Positions 45,821 to 53,926 of a stretch of DNA of 64,000 nt are shown here, one piece after another; positions within the stretch are counted from its first letter, which is position 1; each line of letters begins with the position of its first letter. The position numbers and the translations under genes were made by a program. The notes under the pieces are model-generated. The model did not search any database. It was not told the DNA's origin and saw only the letters and a program-made list of their open reading frames with translations. Location of the stretch: NCBI GenBank assembly GCA_011392765.1, contig WYCW01000001.1, positions 614,888-678,887 on the forward strand, given 5' to 3'. This DNA comes from Candidatus Thiosymbion ectosymbiont of Catanema sp. Cochon2018. GTDB taxonomy: Bacteria > Pseudomonadota > Gammaproteobacteria > Chromatiales > Chromatiaceae.

Positions 45821-46561
45821 ATGTTATCTTACCCTCGAATCGCTACCGTATTTATGCTCCTATCCCTTGTAGCTACATCAGCAATAGCTCAACAACCCTG
45901 CGCCGGTACCTTTAGCTCCGAAATAGATCGCTACCGATGTCTTTTACGAGCTCGTCTGGCAGCCCCTGATGCGAACCAAAAGGCTTCAATCGACGCGTTA
46001 TTAGATCGCCGTTACAAACAAAAAGTCGTACCGTTTGTGCTCGATCTGACGGGTTTCTCCAGCAAGACGCGCGCACGTGGCTCTGCGCACGCGATGATGG
46101 GTGTTCTGGAGGTATGGGATTTACTATATCCCCTGGCTACTTCAAACAATGGGGTCGTTCTAAAAGATGAAGGCGACACATTCTATGCCTCATTTCCAGA
46201 CGTACCAAAAGCTATTACTGCTGCCTTGGCAATGCAGGACGCGGTGTCAACTCTAAACCGGTCAATTGCTCGGACACATGGCAACGCTGCAATGAGATAC
46301 TGCACATCGATCGGTGTCGGTTATGGAGACATTCACGTAATCGCTACTGAAGATGCATTCGGTGAGCAAGTTAATGCAGCCTATGATGCTGGTGAGTCGC
46401 AAGCAAGTGATAATGAGATCCTCCTAACGAAAGCTGCAAAAGACGCTATCTCCGGTATAACGCTTTCGGGTGTATCGGGAGTCACTGAGCGTAACCTTGG
46501 ACCTTATAGCCTCTGGCTAGTAAACCGTACGACACCTACAATCTGCACATCAGTGAACTAG
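45821..46561 (+). CDS. Cassette gene 7: exported class III nucleotide cyclase-like protein
   Basis: 246 residues with GAGGAGG upstream. A Sec signal peptide (FMLLSLVATSAIAQQ, cleavage about residue 24) is followed by a class III adenylate/guanylate cyclase-like fold. Segments are VVPFVLDLTGFSSKTRARG (metal Asp, about 71-73), GVVLKDEGDTFYASFPD (K-D-E-GD) and SIGVGYGDIHV with DAFGEQVNAAYD. Export of this domain to the periplasm, where ATP is scarce, is odd; it may bind rather than cyclise nucleotides. It forms one cassette, closed by attC7. Confidence 0.65.
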   Translation: MLSYPRIATVFMLLSLVATSAIAQQPCAGTFSSEIDRYRCLLRARLAAPDANQKASIDALLDRRYKQKVVPFVLDLTGFSSKTRARGSAHAMMGVLEVWDLLYPLATSNNGVVLKDEGDTFYASFPDVPKAITAALAMQDAVSTLNRSIARTHGNAAMRYCTSIGVGYGDIHVIATEDAFGEQVNAAYDAGESQASDNEILLTKAAKDAISGITLSGVSGVTERNLGPYSLWLVNRTTPTICTSVN

Positions 46562-46590
46562 CAACCCTAAAGACCTTCGAGCCGAACTGG

Positions 46591-46735
46591 GCCTAACCAT
46601 GCGCTTCAGCCGACAACGGGCGTGAAAGTCTTGCCTAGTTCAATCGTCGTCTCTATGTTGCTGTATAACAAATGCATACAGACCGAACTCCCTCGTCGCA
46701 AGCTCCTCGGGAGTCGGCTGATGCGGGCGTTATGC
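46591..46735 (+). repeat. attC site 7
   Basis: R'' GCCTAAC (46591-46597) and R' GTTATGC (46729-46735). CAGCCGACAACGGG and CTCGGGAGTCGGCTG pair. At 145 bp it is the longest site of the array, with a long variable terminal loop. Confidence 0.75.
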
Positions 46736-46803
46736 TCAAAAAGAAGCACTTTCAATTTCAGCATGCTAACCTTGGTAAGAGCATCGTAAGTGGAGATAAA
46801 TAA

Positions 46804-47037
46804 ATGTCAGTAGCACTCAAGCAAGTGGTTGAAAATATAGGTAATCTTTCTTCGGATGAAAAAGCACAGGTTGCTCATTGCCTAATATCATCCCTGGAAG
46901 TACAGCATGATGACAATGTCGATCAGGCATGGGCAGAGTTGTCTCAGAAAAGATTCTCGGAACTTAAGTCAAGAAAAGTAGAAGGTGTTTCATGGGAAGA
47001 AATAAAAGATAAAATAAACTCAACCACTATGCACTAA
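46804..47037 (+). CDS. Cassette gene 8a: addiction-module antitoxin-like protein
   Basis: 77 residues, GTGGAG upstream. The segments LSSDEKAQVAHCLISSLE and DQAWAELSQKRFSELKSRKVEGVSWEEI are typical of the short 'addiction module component' family that accompanies RelE/ParE toxins. Its stop lies in the first of two TGCACTAAAGTGCA repeats. The toxin fragment comes only 310 bp later, so an insertion has separated the pair. Confidence 0.75.
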   Translation: MSVALKQVVENIGNLSSDEKAQVAHCLISSLEVQHDDNVDQAWAELSQKRFSELKSRKVEGVSWEEIKDKINSTTMH

Positions 47038-47328
47038 AGTGCATAGGTTGCTTCTGGACTGAAAGTCCGGAATCATTCGAGGATAAGGTTTCCTGCATCT
47101 CATGTTGGATAGGGGACGATGATATTCCAAATATTCCTGAACATTGTCCTAGCACCTGATCTGATTGCCCAAAAGTGTTTTTCCCAATGTCGTTTTTTAG
47201 CGCTGAAAGTTCGCTTTGAAGAGACAGTAGGATGACCACTTCTTCGGGTACTTATGAGCGGCATGAGAGAATACCTGTGTAGCAGCTAAAGCCTTGCACT
47301 AAAGTGCATAGTTTTGGACTAGCGTCCT
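47030..47328. repeat. Segment bounded by TGCACTAAAGTGCA repeats
   Basis: TGCACTAAAGTGCATAG followed by a GGACT-n-AGTCC palindrome occurs at 47030-47070 and again at 47296-47328 in the same orientation. The 230 bases between have no credible gene. It lies between the antitoxin gene and its toxin fragment and may be an inserted element. Confidence 0.5.
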
Positions 47329-47347
47329 GAAACAATAAAACAACAAA

Positions 47348-47528
47348 ATGTATAAACTTATATTCCATCCTGATGTAGAGCATGAGATTCAAGCATCACA
47401 TGAATGGTATGAAAATCAAGCAATAGGATGAAGCTGCATTTGAAACTCCAGACCAGACATTTATGGAAATCCCAACTGAACTGGTTCCAAAGGTCCGTGA
47501 ATTAATAGCTAAGCATAAAGCGGCATAG
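47348..47528 (+). pseudogene. Cassette gene 8b: truncated RelE/ParE toxin fused to another gene tail
   Basis: MYKLIFHPDVEHEIQASHEW is a clear RelE/ParE N-terminus, but TGA comes after 27 codons (47429-47431). In another frame DEAAFETPDQTF and MEIPTELVPKVRELIAKHKA run to 47528, the tail of a different small protein. A deletion seems to have joined two gene ends in this cassette. Confidence 0.6.
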
Positions 47529-47529
47529 C

Positions 47530-47604
47530 GGCTAACATTTGCATCTAGCCGACCACTTCGGTCGCTACCGCTCCCTACGTGTCGGCTGATGTTTGGTGTT
47601 ACGA
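47530..47604 (+). repeat. attC site 8, last of the array
   Basis: R'' GGCTAAC (47530-47536) and R' GTTACGA (47598-47604), with CAT-TTGCATCTAGCCGAC and GTCGGCTGATG arms. R' coincides with the start of the 48-bp duplicated sequence from the P450-like gene, so this is the junction of array and chromosome. Confidence 0.8.
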
Positions 47605-47644
47605 GCAATCCGGCGCGCCGCCGAGCCCCACTTGGCTCGACCCG
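47597..47644. repeat. 48-bp direct repeat at the cassette-array boundary, right copy
   Basis: The same sequence as 38183-38230 with two synonymous changes. Here the P450-like frame stays open to the TGA at 47674-47676, overlapping the GTG start of the flavoprotein gene. This looks like the original gene end. Confidence 0.85.
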
Positions 47645-47672
47645 CGGCCTCGACATCAGGAGCGAACGGTAA

Positions 47673-49082
47673 GTGAACAATCAACCCCGAGAAGGCCGCG
47701 AGCTTCCAGCGTCGGCAAAGAACGGCGACCCCATTTTCCAACCGCTGGTCTTCCGCAATCTGCGGGTTAAAAATCGCATCTTCCGATCGAACATCTCCGG
47801 CAAGTTCGACGGTGACGACGGCAGCCTTTCCCAGACCCGCGTCAATTGGGAGACCTTGTTCGCCCGCGGTGGAGCCGGGGCAATCATCTCGTCCTATGTC
47901 CCCGTACTGATCGCAGGACGGATCATCGCCGGATATGCAACCATCCACGACGACGCATTCATCGAGGCCTGGAGAGTCGTCGGCGAGTCGGTACACAGGT
48001 ACGGCGCCAAATACATCCTGCAGCTCAGCCACTCCGGGCGGCAGATGGATCTGCCCGGTATTCACAATCAGCGGCGACGCTCCCTGAGCAGCACCGACCG
48101 CGCGGAATCGCTGCACGGTTTTCTCTGTAGGCGGATGACGAAGACGGACATCCGTCGCACCGTCGACGCCTTCGCCCAGGGGGCCCGGCGGGCCCGCGAG
48201 GCCGGGCTGGACGGCGTCGAGCTGCACGGCGCGAACGGTTACCTGATCACTCAGTTCCTGAGCTCCGGCATCAATGACCGAGACGATGTTTATGGCGGTC
48301 CCTTAAGCAACCGGGCCCGTTTCCTGCTCGACATCATCCGGGCCATCCGTACCGAGGTCGGAGACGATTACCACGTGCAGGTCAAGATTTCGGCCGTCGA
48401 CCACAACAACGTCATCCCGTGGGAAGGCAAGGGCAACAGCCTGGAAGATACGATCCGCGTCTGCCGTTGGTGCGAGGCGGCCGGGGCGGACGCCATCCAT
48501 GTATCCATGGGCAGCCTGTTCCCGCACCCATTGAATCCCCCGGGCGATTTCGATTTCGAGACCATAACCGCGACCTACGACGCCATGATCTACGCCGGGG
48601 TCAATACCTTTCGGAACTATCTGATCTTCCGTTACCGGGCACTACGGCCGATCTTCCGGTGGATCTGGTTCCGCATGAAGCAGCTCTACCCGGTCGAGGG
48701 CGTAGGAGCGGACGCGGCTCGGGCCATCAGGGAGGCGGTATCCATACCCGTGATCTGCACCGGCGGATTCCAGGACGCGGCGCTGGTTCGGTGCTACCTG
48801 GCCGACGGCTGGCTCGACGGCGTTTCGATGGCGCGCTCGCTGATCGCAAATCCCGACCTTCCGTTGGTATGGGCCCAAGGCCATGATCTGCCCGAGCGTC
48901 CCTGCACCTTCTGCAACAAGTGTTTGCTGAATGCGCCCAAGAACCTGCTGGGCTGCTACGAGCTCGACCGGTTCGACGGCGATTGGGACAGAATGGTCGC
49001 CGAGATCCACAAGATTTACGAGACCAAGCCTGTCCTGCGGATTCCGGAGGATCCCGGACCGGTAGGAGGTGTCGCACTATGA
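47673..49082 (+). CDS. Old-yellow-enzyme family NADH:flavin oxidoreductase
   Basis: 469 residues. An FMN-binding TIM barrel begins FQPLVFRNLRVKNRIFRS. HSGRQMD (about 113) and GVELHGANGYLITQFLSSGIN with the HGAN substrate motif (about 185-205) follow. A C-terminal CTFCNKCLLNAPKNLLGC (about 410-427) could hold a 4Fe-4S cluster, as in 2,4-dienoyl-CoA reductase relatives, but the NAD-binding domain of those enzymes is absent. GTG start; TGA overlaps the next ATG (ATGA). The GTG itself overlaps the ancestral end of the P450-like gene, which links it to the peroxidase cluster. Confidence 0.88.
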   Translation: MNNQPREGRELPASAKNGDPIFQPLVFRNLRVKNRIFRSNISGKFDGDDGSLSQTRVNWETLFARGGAGAIISSYVPVLIAGRIIAGYATIHDDAFIEAWRVVGESVHRYGAKYILQLSHSGRQMDLPGIHNQRRRSLSSTDRAESLHGFLCRRMTKTDIRRTVDAFAQGARRAREAGLDGVELHGANGYLITQFLSSGINDRDDVYGGPLSNRARFLLDIIRAIRTEVGDDYHVQVKISAVDHNNVIPWEGKGNSLEDTIRVCRWCEAAGADAIHVSMGSLFPHPLNPPGDFDFETITATYDAMIYAGVNTFRNYLIFRYRALRPIFRWIWFRMKQLYPVEGVGADAARAIREAVSIPVICTGGFQDAALVRCYLADGWLDGVSMARSLIANPDLPLVWAQGHDLPERPCTFCNKCLLNAPKNLLGCYELDRFDGDWDRMVAEIHKIYETKPVLRIPEDPGPVGGVAL

Positions 49083-50683
49083 GCGGACCGCAGACCTGGG
49101 TTACCGCCAGCCAAGAGCACCTATGGACCCGGCGGTGGCGACGACGCCTGTTCGCACTGGTTCTCACAGCTGTGTTCTTGAGCGGCATCGCCGTAGTCGT
49201 CGTGGGTGCGTATCTGCTCGTCGCCACGGCGCGCTCCCACACTCCCTACTACGAAGACGCCGTCGAACACTTCAAATACGGCTCGATCGGGAGCGAGCCG
49301 GCGAGCGGCCTGCCGGCCAAGCTGTGGTATGCCCTGCCCCACTTGGTTCCGGAGGCGTTCGGTGAGGCTAGGGACTACCGGCCTTTCGGCTTTCTCTACG
49401 AGCAGGACGCGGATGGGCAGCAGCGCGATCTGCCCATCGGGGTCGGCAGCCGTACCGAATCCGGCATCGAGCTCGTCTGGTTCAATTGCGCCCTGTGCCA
49501 CACCGGAACCGTAACGGGGACGGACGGTACCCGGCAGATCATGCCCGGCATGCCGTCGAACAATCTGGACCTGCACCGCTTTATCGGCTTCATCCTTTCA
49601 CTCGCCAACGACCCGCGGGTGGGCGACATCGATCTGGTCGAAAATGCCATCGAGAAGTCAGGCGGAGACCTGGGCTGGCTGGAGAGGCAGATTTGGCGTT
49701 TCCTGGTGCTGCCGCAGGTCCGTGAACAGCTGGTCCTCCGGGCGGCGGCGCTGACTCCCCTGCTCGATGCACAACCGCCCTGGGGACCGGGGCGGGTAGA
49801 CACCTTCAATCCCTACAAGCTGATTCAGCTGAATATGTTTTTTAGCAACCTGGCGCCGCAAGAGATCGTTGCCGCATCGGATTTTCCGAGCATCTACCTG
49901 CAACGGCTGCGGGAAGGGATGCAGCTACACTGGGACGGCAATAACCGATCCCTGTTCGAGCGTAACCTGAGCGCAGCGATCGGCGCCGGGGTGACCCCCG
50001 AGACGGTAGACATCCCGGCGATCGAACGGGTAGTGAAGTGGCTCCTGGACCTGCCCCCGCCGGTTTCCCCCGTGCTCGAAACGGGTGGAGGGCTTGATAA
50101 AAGTGCCCTGGAGAAGGGCCGAAAGATTTATCGGGAGGCCTGTTACGGGTGTCACGGAGATCGCGGTAACGGCGGCTACGGGACCGGCTCCGGCGAGGCC
50201 CCGGCCTACGATTTCGGTGGTGAACGCATCGGGTCCGTGACGCCCATCGAGGAGGTCGGGACGGATCCCGGGCGGTTTGACAGCTACACAGAAGAATTCG
50301 CCCGCAACCAGCGCCGACTGTTCGCGGGCACCCCCTACCAGTTCCGCCATTTCGAAAAGACCGCCGGCTATGCCAATCTCCCGCTGGACGGCCTGTGGTT
50401 GCGGGGCCCCTATTTGCACAACGGCAGCGTACCGACGCTCGCGGATCTCCTGGAGCCGCCCGAGACACGCCCGGCCGCATTTATTCGCGGGCTCGACACA
50501 CCGGACCCGAAGAAGGGAGGTTTCAAATCCCCGGTTTGTGACCCGGAGCATTCCGCCCATGGGCCCAAGGAGTTTTGCTTCGATACCAGCCTGCCGGGAA
50601 ACGGCAACCACGGACATCTTTGGGGCACCGACTTGTCGGACGCCGACAAGGCCGCTCTCCTGACTTATCTTTTGACCTTTTAA
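49079..50683 (+). CDS. Membrane-anchored dihaem cytochrome c
   Basis: 534 residues from ATG 49079. An N-terminal membrane anchor (LFALVLTAVFLSGIAVVVVG) is followed by two haem sites, CALCH (about 142) and CYGCH (about 358), in a protein shaped like a dihaem cytochrome c peroxidase relative (RGPYLHNGSVPTLADLL near 440 is a typical C-terminal motif). It is predicted to act in the periplasm as electron donor or acceptor. It is coupled by a 4-bp overlap to the flavoprotein and is the last gene of the cluster before the inverted repeat. Confidence 0.82.
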   Translation: MSGPQTWVTASQEHLWTRRWRRRLFALVLTAVFLSGIAVVVVGAYLLVATARSHTPYYEDAVEHFKYGSIGSEPASGLPAKLWYALPHLVPEAFGEARDYRPFGFLYEQDADGQQRDLPIGVGSRTESGIELVWFNCALCHTGTVTGTDGTRQIMPGMPSNNLDLHRFIGFILSLANDPRVGDIDLVENAIEKSGGDLGWLERQIWRFLVLPQVREQLVLRAAALTPLLDAQPPWGPGRVDTFNPYKLIQLNMFFSNLAPQEIVAASDFPSIYLQRLREGMQLHWDGNNRSLFERNLSAAIGAGVTPETVDIPAIERVVKWLLDLPPPVSPVLETGGGLDKSALEKGRKIYREACYGCHGDRGNGGYGTGSGEAPAYDFGGERIGSVTPIEEVGTDPGRFDSYTEEFARNQRRLFAGTPYQFRHFEKTAGYANLPLDGLWLRGPYLHNGSVPTLADLLEPPETRPAAFIRGLDTPDPKKGGFKSPVCDPEHSAHGPKEFCFDTSLPGNGNHGHLWGTDLSDADKAALLTYLLTF

Positions 50684-50686
50684 GAG

Positions 50687-50930
50687 CTAGCGAGGCTCTG
50701 CCTCAGACCGACGAGGCGTGAATTTTTTGTGCAGCGAACAAACTTGTTATCCGCAGATTACGCAGATTTTCGCAGATCAAGAATAGAAATAATCTGCGAA
50801 AATCTGCGTAATCTGCGGATAAAAACAATGGGCGCAATACCCCCAAGTGCTGCATGAGGAGAGGTGAGTTTTTGTGCCGTGCACAAACTTGACTCATTGG
50901 TAAAGATCCGGATCCCTCAAGGAATCCTAG
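50687..50930. repeat. 250-bp inverted repeat, right arm
   Basis: Inverted relative to 38290-38541. It contains the 30-bp GAGGC palindrome, AATTTTTTGTGCAGCG, the two-fold CCGCAGATTACGCAG segment and GAATCCTAG at its end, 3 bp before the next gene's GTG. Confidence 0.8.
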
Positions 50931-50933
50931 CCA

Positions 50934-51938
50934 GTGACCGATACCAAAATATCCCACCCCCACGATCACTTTATGAAGGAGCTGCTCTCCCACCCGGAGA
51001 CCGCGGGAACCCTGTTGCGGGAACGCCTGCCGCAGGCAGTGGTCGAGTTCCTTTCCACCAAACCGCCCGAGCTGGTTCCGGACTCGTTCGTAGACAAGGC
51101 ATTACGCGGATACCTGAGTGATCGGCTATTTAAGGTAGAAACCATCAACGGCAAAACCGCCTTCCTTTATGTACTCATCGAGCACAAGAGCACGCCGGAT
51201 CGCAAGGTTGGTTGGCAGCTGCTCAGATACCTGGTCGAAATCCTCAAACAGTGGGAAAAGCAGCATTCGGATTGGGATCGCCTTCCGGCAATCGTGCCCT
51301 TCGTCTTTTATCACGGTCTCGACGAATGGAAAATCCCTGCCGAATTCCTGCATCTGGTGGATGTCGAAGAAAGCTGGGGGCCCTATCTGCTCAATTTCCG
51401 ATTCTCGGTATTGGATCTTGGTCGGGTGCCGGATCGGGCATTATCCACAGACCGCCGCCTGCATGCCCGGCTGTTGGCCATGAAATATGCCACCAGAAAG
51501 GCGCAACAGATGGCGATCCGGGAGCTCTTGATCGAGGCGCTCCGAAACGCTCCCGAAGATCTTCGTCCTATCGTTCAGTACCTGATCTATGTCTATTGTT
51601 ACGATGAGCAAACGCTGCGCAGAATTATCCGAGAAGTACGGCCGGAGGAGGAAGAAATCATGATGTCCCAATTCGCCCAGGACATTCGCCAGAAAGCCTT
51701 GCAGGAAGGCATACAACAAGGCATACAACAAGGCATACAACAAGGCGTGCAACAGGGTATCCAGAAAGGTCTATTGGAAGGTGAAGTCAAGCTGTTGCTT
51801 CGTATCCTGCCCCGTCGTTTCGGACCCTTACCCGCTGAGGTCTCAGAGCGAATTTACCAAGCTGACCCGAATACCATCGAAACCTGGGCCGATCGCGCAT
51901 TGGACGCCGAATCCCTGGAAGATGTGTTTTCGGAATAA
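50934..51938 (+). CDS. Rpn-family recombination-promoting nuclease
   Basis: 334 residues from GTG 50934. The N-terminal PD-(D/E)XK domain starts HDHFMKELLSHPETAGTLL and keeps the catalytic E-x-K in FLYVLIEHKSTPDRKVGWQLLRY (about 76-98). The C-terminus is a coiled linker of QQGIQQGIQQG repeats (about 260-285) and a conserved end (LPRRFGPLPAEV...ESLEDVFSE). Rpn proteins are DNA endonucleases that raise RecA-independent recombination. A shortened paralogue lies at 52567. Both start with the same bases just after a repeat end. Confidence 0.88.
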   Translation: MTDTKISHPHDHFMKELLSHPETAGTLLRERLPQAVVEFLSTKPPELVPDSFVDKALRGYLSDRLFKVETINGKTAFLYVLIEHKSTPDRKVGWQLLRYLVEILKQWEKQHSDWDRLPAIVPFVFYHGLDEWKIPAEFLHLVDVEESWGPYLLNFRFSVLDLGRVPDRALSTDRRLHARLLAMKYATRKAQQMAIRELLIEALRNAPEDLRPIVQYLIYVYCYDEQTLRRIIREVRPEEEEIMMSQFAQDIRQKALQEGIQQGIQQGIQQGVQQGIQKGLLEGEVKLLLRILPRRFGPLPAEVSERIYQADPNTIETWADRALDAESLEDVFSE

Positions 51939-52092
51939 TCCATTCGACTTCGCGGCGGGAAAAATTTCAGGGAGGAAATTTTTAAGGTCCGCTTAACAAA
52001 CCTGAAGCATCCAAACTCGCGGATTTCTTCAGGTATCACAATCCCGCAAAGAGTGACGAAATCCAAAGTCCAAGCATCGCGAGGAGGATACT

Positions 52093-52521
52093 ATGCACGC
52101 TGAAACAATGGACTCCCAAGCCCAACCTCTCGACACCTACGAGGCGTTCAAGCGCGCGTTGACGCTGGCGATTCTAGCCAATCTGGTAGTCGGTCTGGCC
52201 CTCCTGATCGGACCGCTGCAGACGGTAGAGTTCATCGGTATGGAAACCGGACATCCGCCGATCTGGATACGCTATATCGGTCTGTTCATGATCCTCCTCA
52301 CGCTGAGCTACATACCCATCCGCTTGATGCCGTCGGTTTACCTGCCACTCGCCTTCTACGCCGTTTTTCTGCGGCTGGTGTTCGTGATTTTCTTTGTTTT
52401 GGCGGGCTTTCTCGCAGATAGCGGTTTTTTCTGGTTTGCGCTCTACGATCTGGCCTTCGGCGTTCTGCTCGGACGCTCCCTTTGGCGGGGGTATAGCGAG
52501 GAGTTGATGTCCAGGCCATGA
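52093..52521 (+). CDS. Four-helix membrane protein of unknown function
   Basis: 142 residues with GAGGAGG upstream. Four hydrophobic segments: LTLAILANLVVGLALLIGP, YIGLFMILLTLSYIPI, LPLAFYAVFLRLVFVIFFVLAG and FWFALYDLAFGVLLG. The WIRYIGLFM...YIPIR arrangement is seen in small uncharacterised membrane proteins. It lies between the two Rpn genes but has no visible link to them. Confidence 0.7.
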   Translation: MHAETMDSQAQPLDTYEAFKRALTLAILANLVVGLALLIGPLQTVEFIGMETGHPPIWIRYIGLFMILLTLSYIPIRLMPSVYLPLAFYAVFLRLVFVIFFVLAGFLADSGFFWFALYDLAFGVLLGRSLWRGYSEELMSRP

Positions 52522-52566
52522 AGGGATCAGGGGCGAAGGTGCCCTGAAAAGACCGATCGCTAGCCA

Positions 52567-53172
52567 GTGACCGATACCAAACTATCCCACCCCCACGATC
52601 ACTTCATGAAGGAACTGCTCTCCTACCCGGAGACCGCAGGTACCTTGTTGCGGGAACGTTTGCCTGATGCGGTGGTAAAATTCCTCTCCGCCAAACCGCC
52701 CGAGCTGATTCCGGGCTCATTCGTGGACCAAGAATTACGCGGGCACCTGAGTGATCGGCTCTTCGAGGTCGAGACCAGCACCGGCAAAACCGCGTTCCTG
52801 ATCCAGGTCTATTGTTATGACGAACAAACGTTGCGCAGGATTATCCACGAAGTACGACCGGAGGAGGAAGAAACCATGATGTCTCAATTCGCCCAGGATA
52901 TCCGCGAGAAGGCCTTGCAGGAAGGCATGCAACAAGGTATCCGGAAAGGTCTGCTGGAGGGGGAAGCGAAAGGGGAAGTGAAAGGGGAAGCCAAACTGTT
53001 GCTTCGCATGCTTCCCCGTCGTTTTGGGCCCTTACCCGACGAAATCTACGAGCGGGTCTACAAAGCCGACCCCAATACCATCGAACTGTGGGCCGATCGC
53101 GTATTGGACGCCGAATCCCTGGAGGATGTGTTTTCGGACTATACTGCCACACGGCACAATTCGAGCTTTTGA
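52567..53172 (+). CDS. Rpn-family paralogue with the nuclease core deleted
   Basis: 201 residues. The first 79 residues match the neighbour at 50934 (HDHFMKELLSYPETAGTLL), then about 139 residues are missing in frame and the match resumes at VYCYDEQTLRRIIHEVRPEE. The lost part holds the E-x-K catalytic site, so it cannot be an active nuclease, though both ends are intact. The C-terminus DVFSD runs into a MITE-like element that supplies the last residues (YTATRHNSSF) and the stop. It may be a decaying gene or a dominant-negative partner. Confidence 0.7.
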   Translation: MTDTKLSHPHDHFMKELLSYPETAGTLLRERLPDAVVKFLSAKPPELIPGSFVDQELRGHLSDRLFEVETSTGKTAFLIQVYCYDEQTLRRIIHEVRPEEEETMMSQFAQDIREKALQEGMQQGIRKGLLEGEAKGEVKGEAKLLLRMLPRRFGPLPDEIYERVYKADPNTIELWADRVLDAESLEDVFSDYTATRHNSSF

Positions 53173-53344
53173 ATTTCCCCCTCACCCTGGCCCTCCCCCA
53201 GAGAGGGTGTCGCAAAAGTAGCGCAGGCGTCCTCGCCTGCATCGAAAAATGCAGGCGGGGATGCCTGCGCTACGCTCCACGGATGGGCTTTTACGACACG
53301 CTCCCAGAGGGAGTGAAATGCGCAGATTGTGCCGTGTGGCAGTA
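53142..53344. mobile_element. MITE-like family A copy with nested family B-type insert
   Basis: Ends TACTGCCACACGGCACAAT and GTGCCGTGTGGCAGTA, flanked by TA (53140-53141 and 53345-53346). Inside lies a piece with ends AGGGTGTCGCAAAAG and CTTTTACGACAC (53204-53302) around a GTAGCGCAGGC/GCCTGCGCTAC palindrome. The element carries the stop codon of the Rpn paralogue. Confidence 0.75.
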
Positions 53345-53581
53345 TAAACAAACGCCGCCCGCATCAGTAACAAAATCCATGACTCGCTCCGGTATAGGGT
53401 TGCCGTATTGATTTTAGACCTTCGTCAATCGATCCTCTAATTCACCCCGTGTCCTGAAAAATTGCCGGGAAGGCGATTTTATTCCGTGCCCATAGACACG
53501 AATGCACACGAATGAGGATTCGTGTACATTCGTGGTTCTATTGTGTTTGAAATAAGTGCCGGCACACGCAGAATGGTCGCC

Positions 53582-53926
53582 TCATAAGATTCCCAACACC
53601 GCTTTCAGGCTCTTTTCCACCGCGGCCATTTCAGTCGGCGTAAGGCCGGTTAAAGGCCCGTCTCCGATGCGGGTACGGTCCAACGCTCGGGGTTGGTCCG
53701 TTACCACCTGACAAGGCTTGAGTAGTCGGTCCCGTGCGGGTACGTTTACACGCCAGACTTTGAAAGTCGGGTAAACTTTCGTGGTCATCGGCAAAACAAC
53801 GACCATCGGCGTGAGGTCTCCACCCAGCTTATCGGTCTGCAAGATGACGACCGGCCGGATCTTGCCGATCTCCCGGCCGCGCGGAGGATTGAGATTCGCC
53901 GTCCAGACTTCTCCCCGGTGCATCAT
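53582..53926 (-). CDS. PemK/MazF-family toxin
   Basis: About 114 residues. The family core is MHRGEVWTANLNPPRGREIGK with RPVVILQTD and a C-terminal QVVTDQPRALDRTRIG. MazF-type toxins are mRNA interferases. The ATGATG at 53926-53921 overlaps the antitoxin TGA, so one of those two ATGs is the likely start. It forms a module with the ribbon-helix-helix gene just upstream on the same strand. Confidence 0.85.
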   Translation of the reverse strand: MMHRGEVWTANLNPPRGREIGKIRPVVILQTDKLGGDLTPMVVVLPMTTKVYPTFKVWRVNVPARDRLLKPCQVVTDQPRALDRTRIGDGPLTGLTPTEMAAVEKSLKAVLGIL

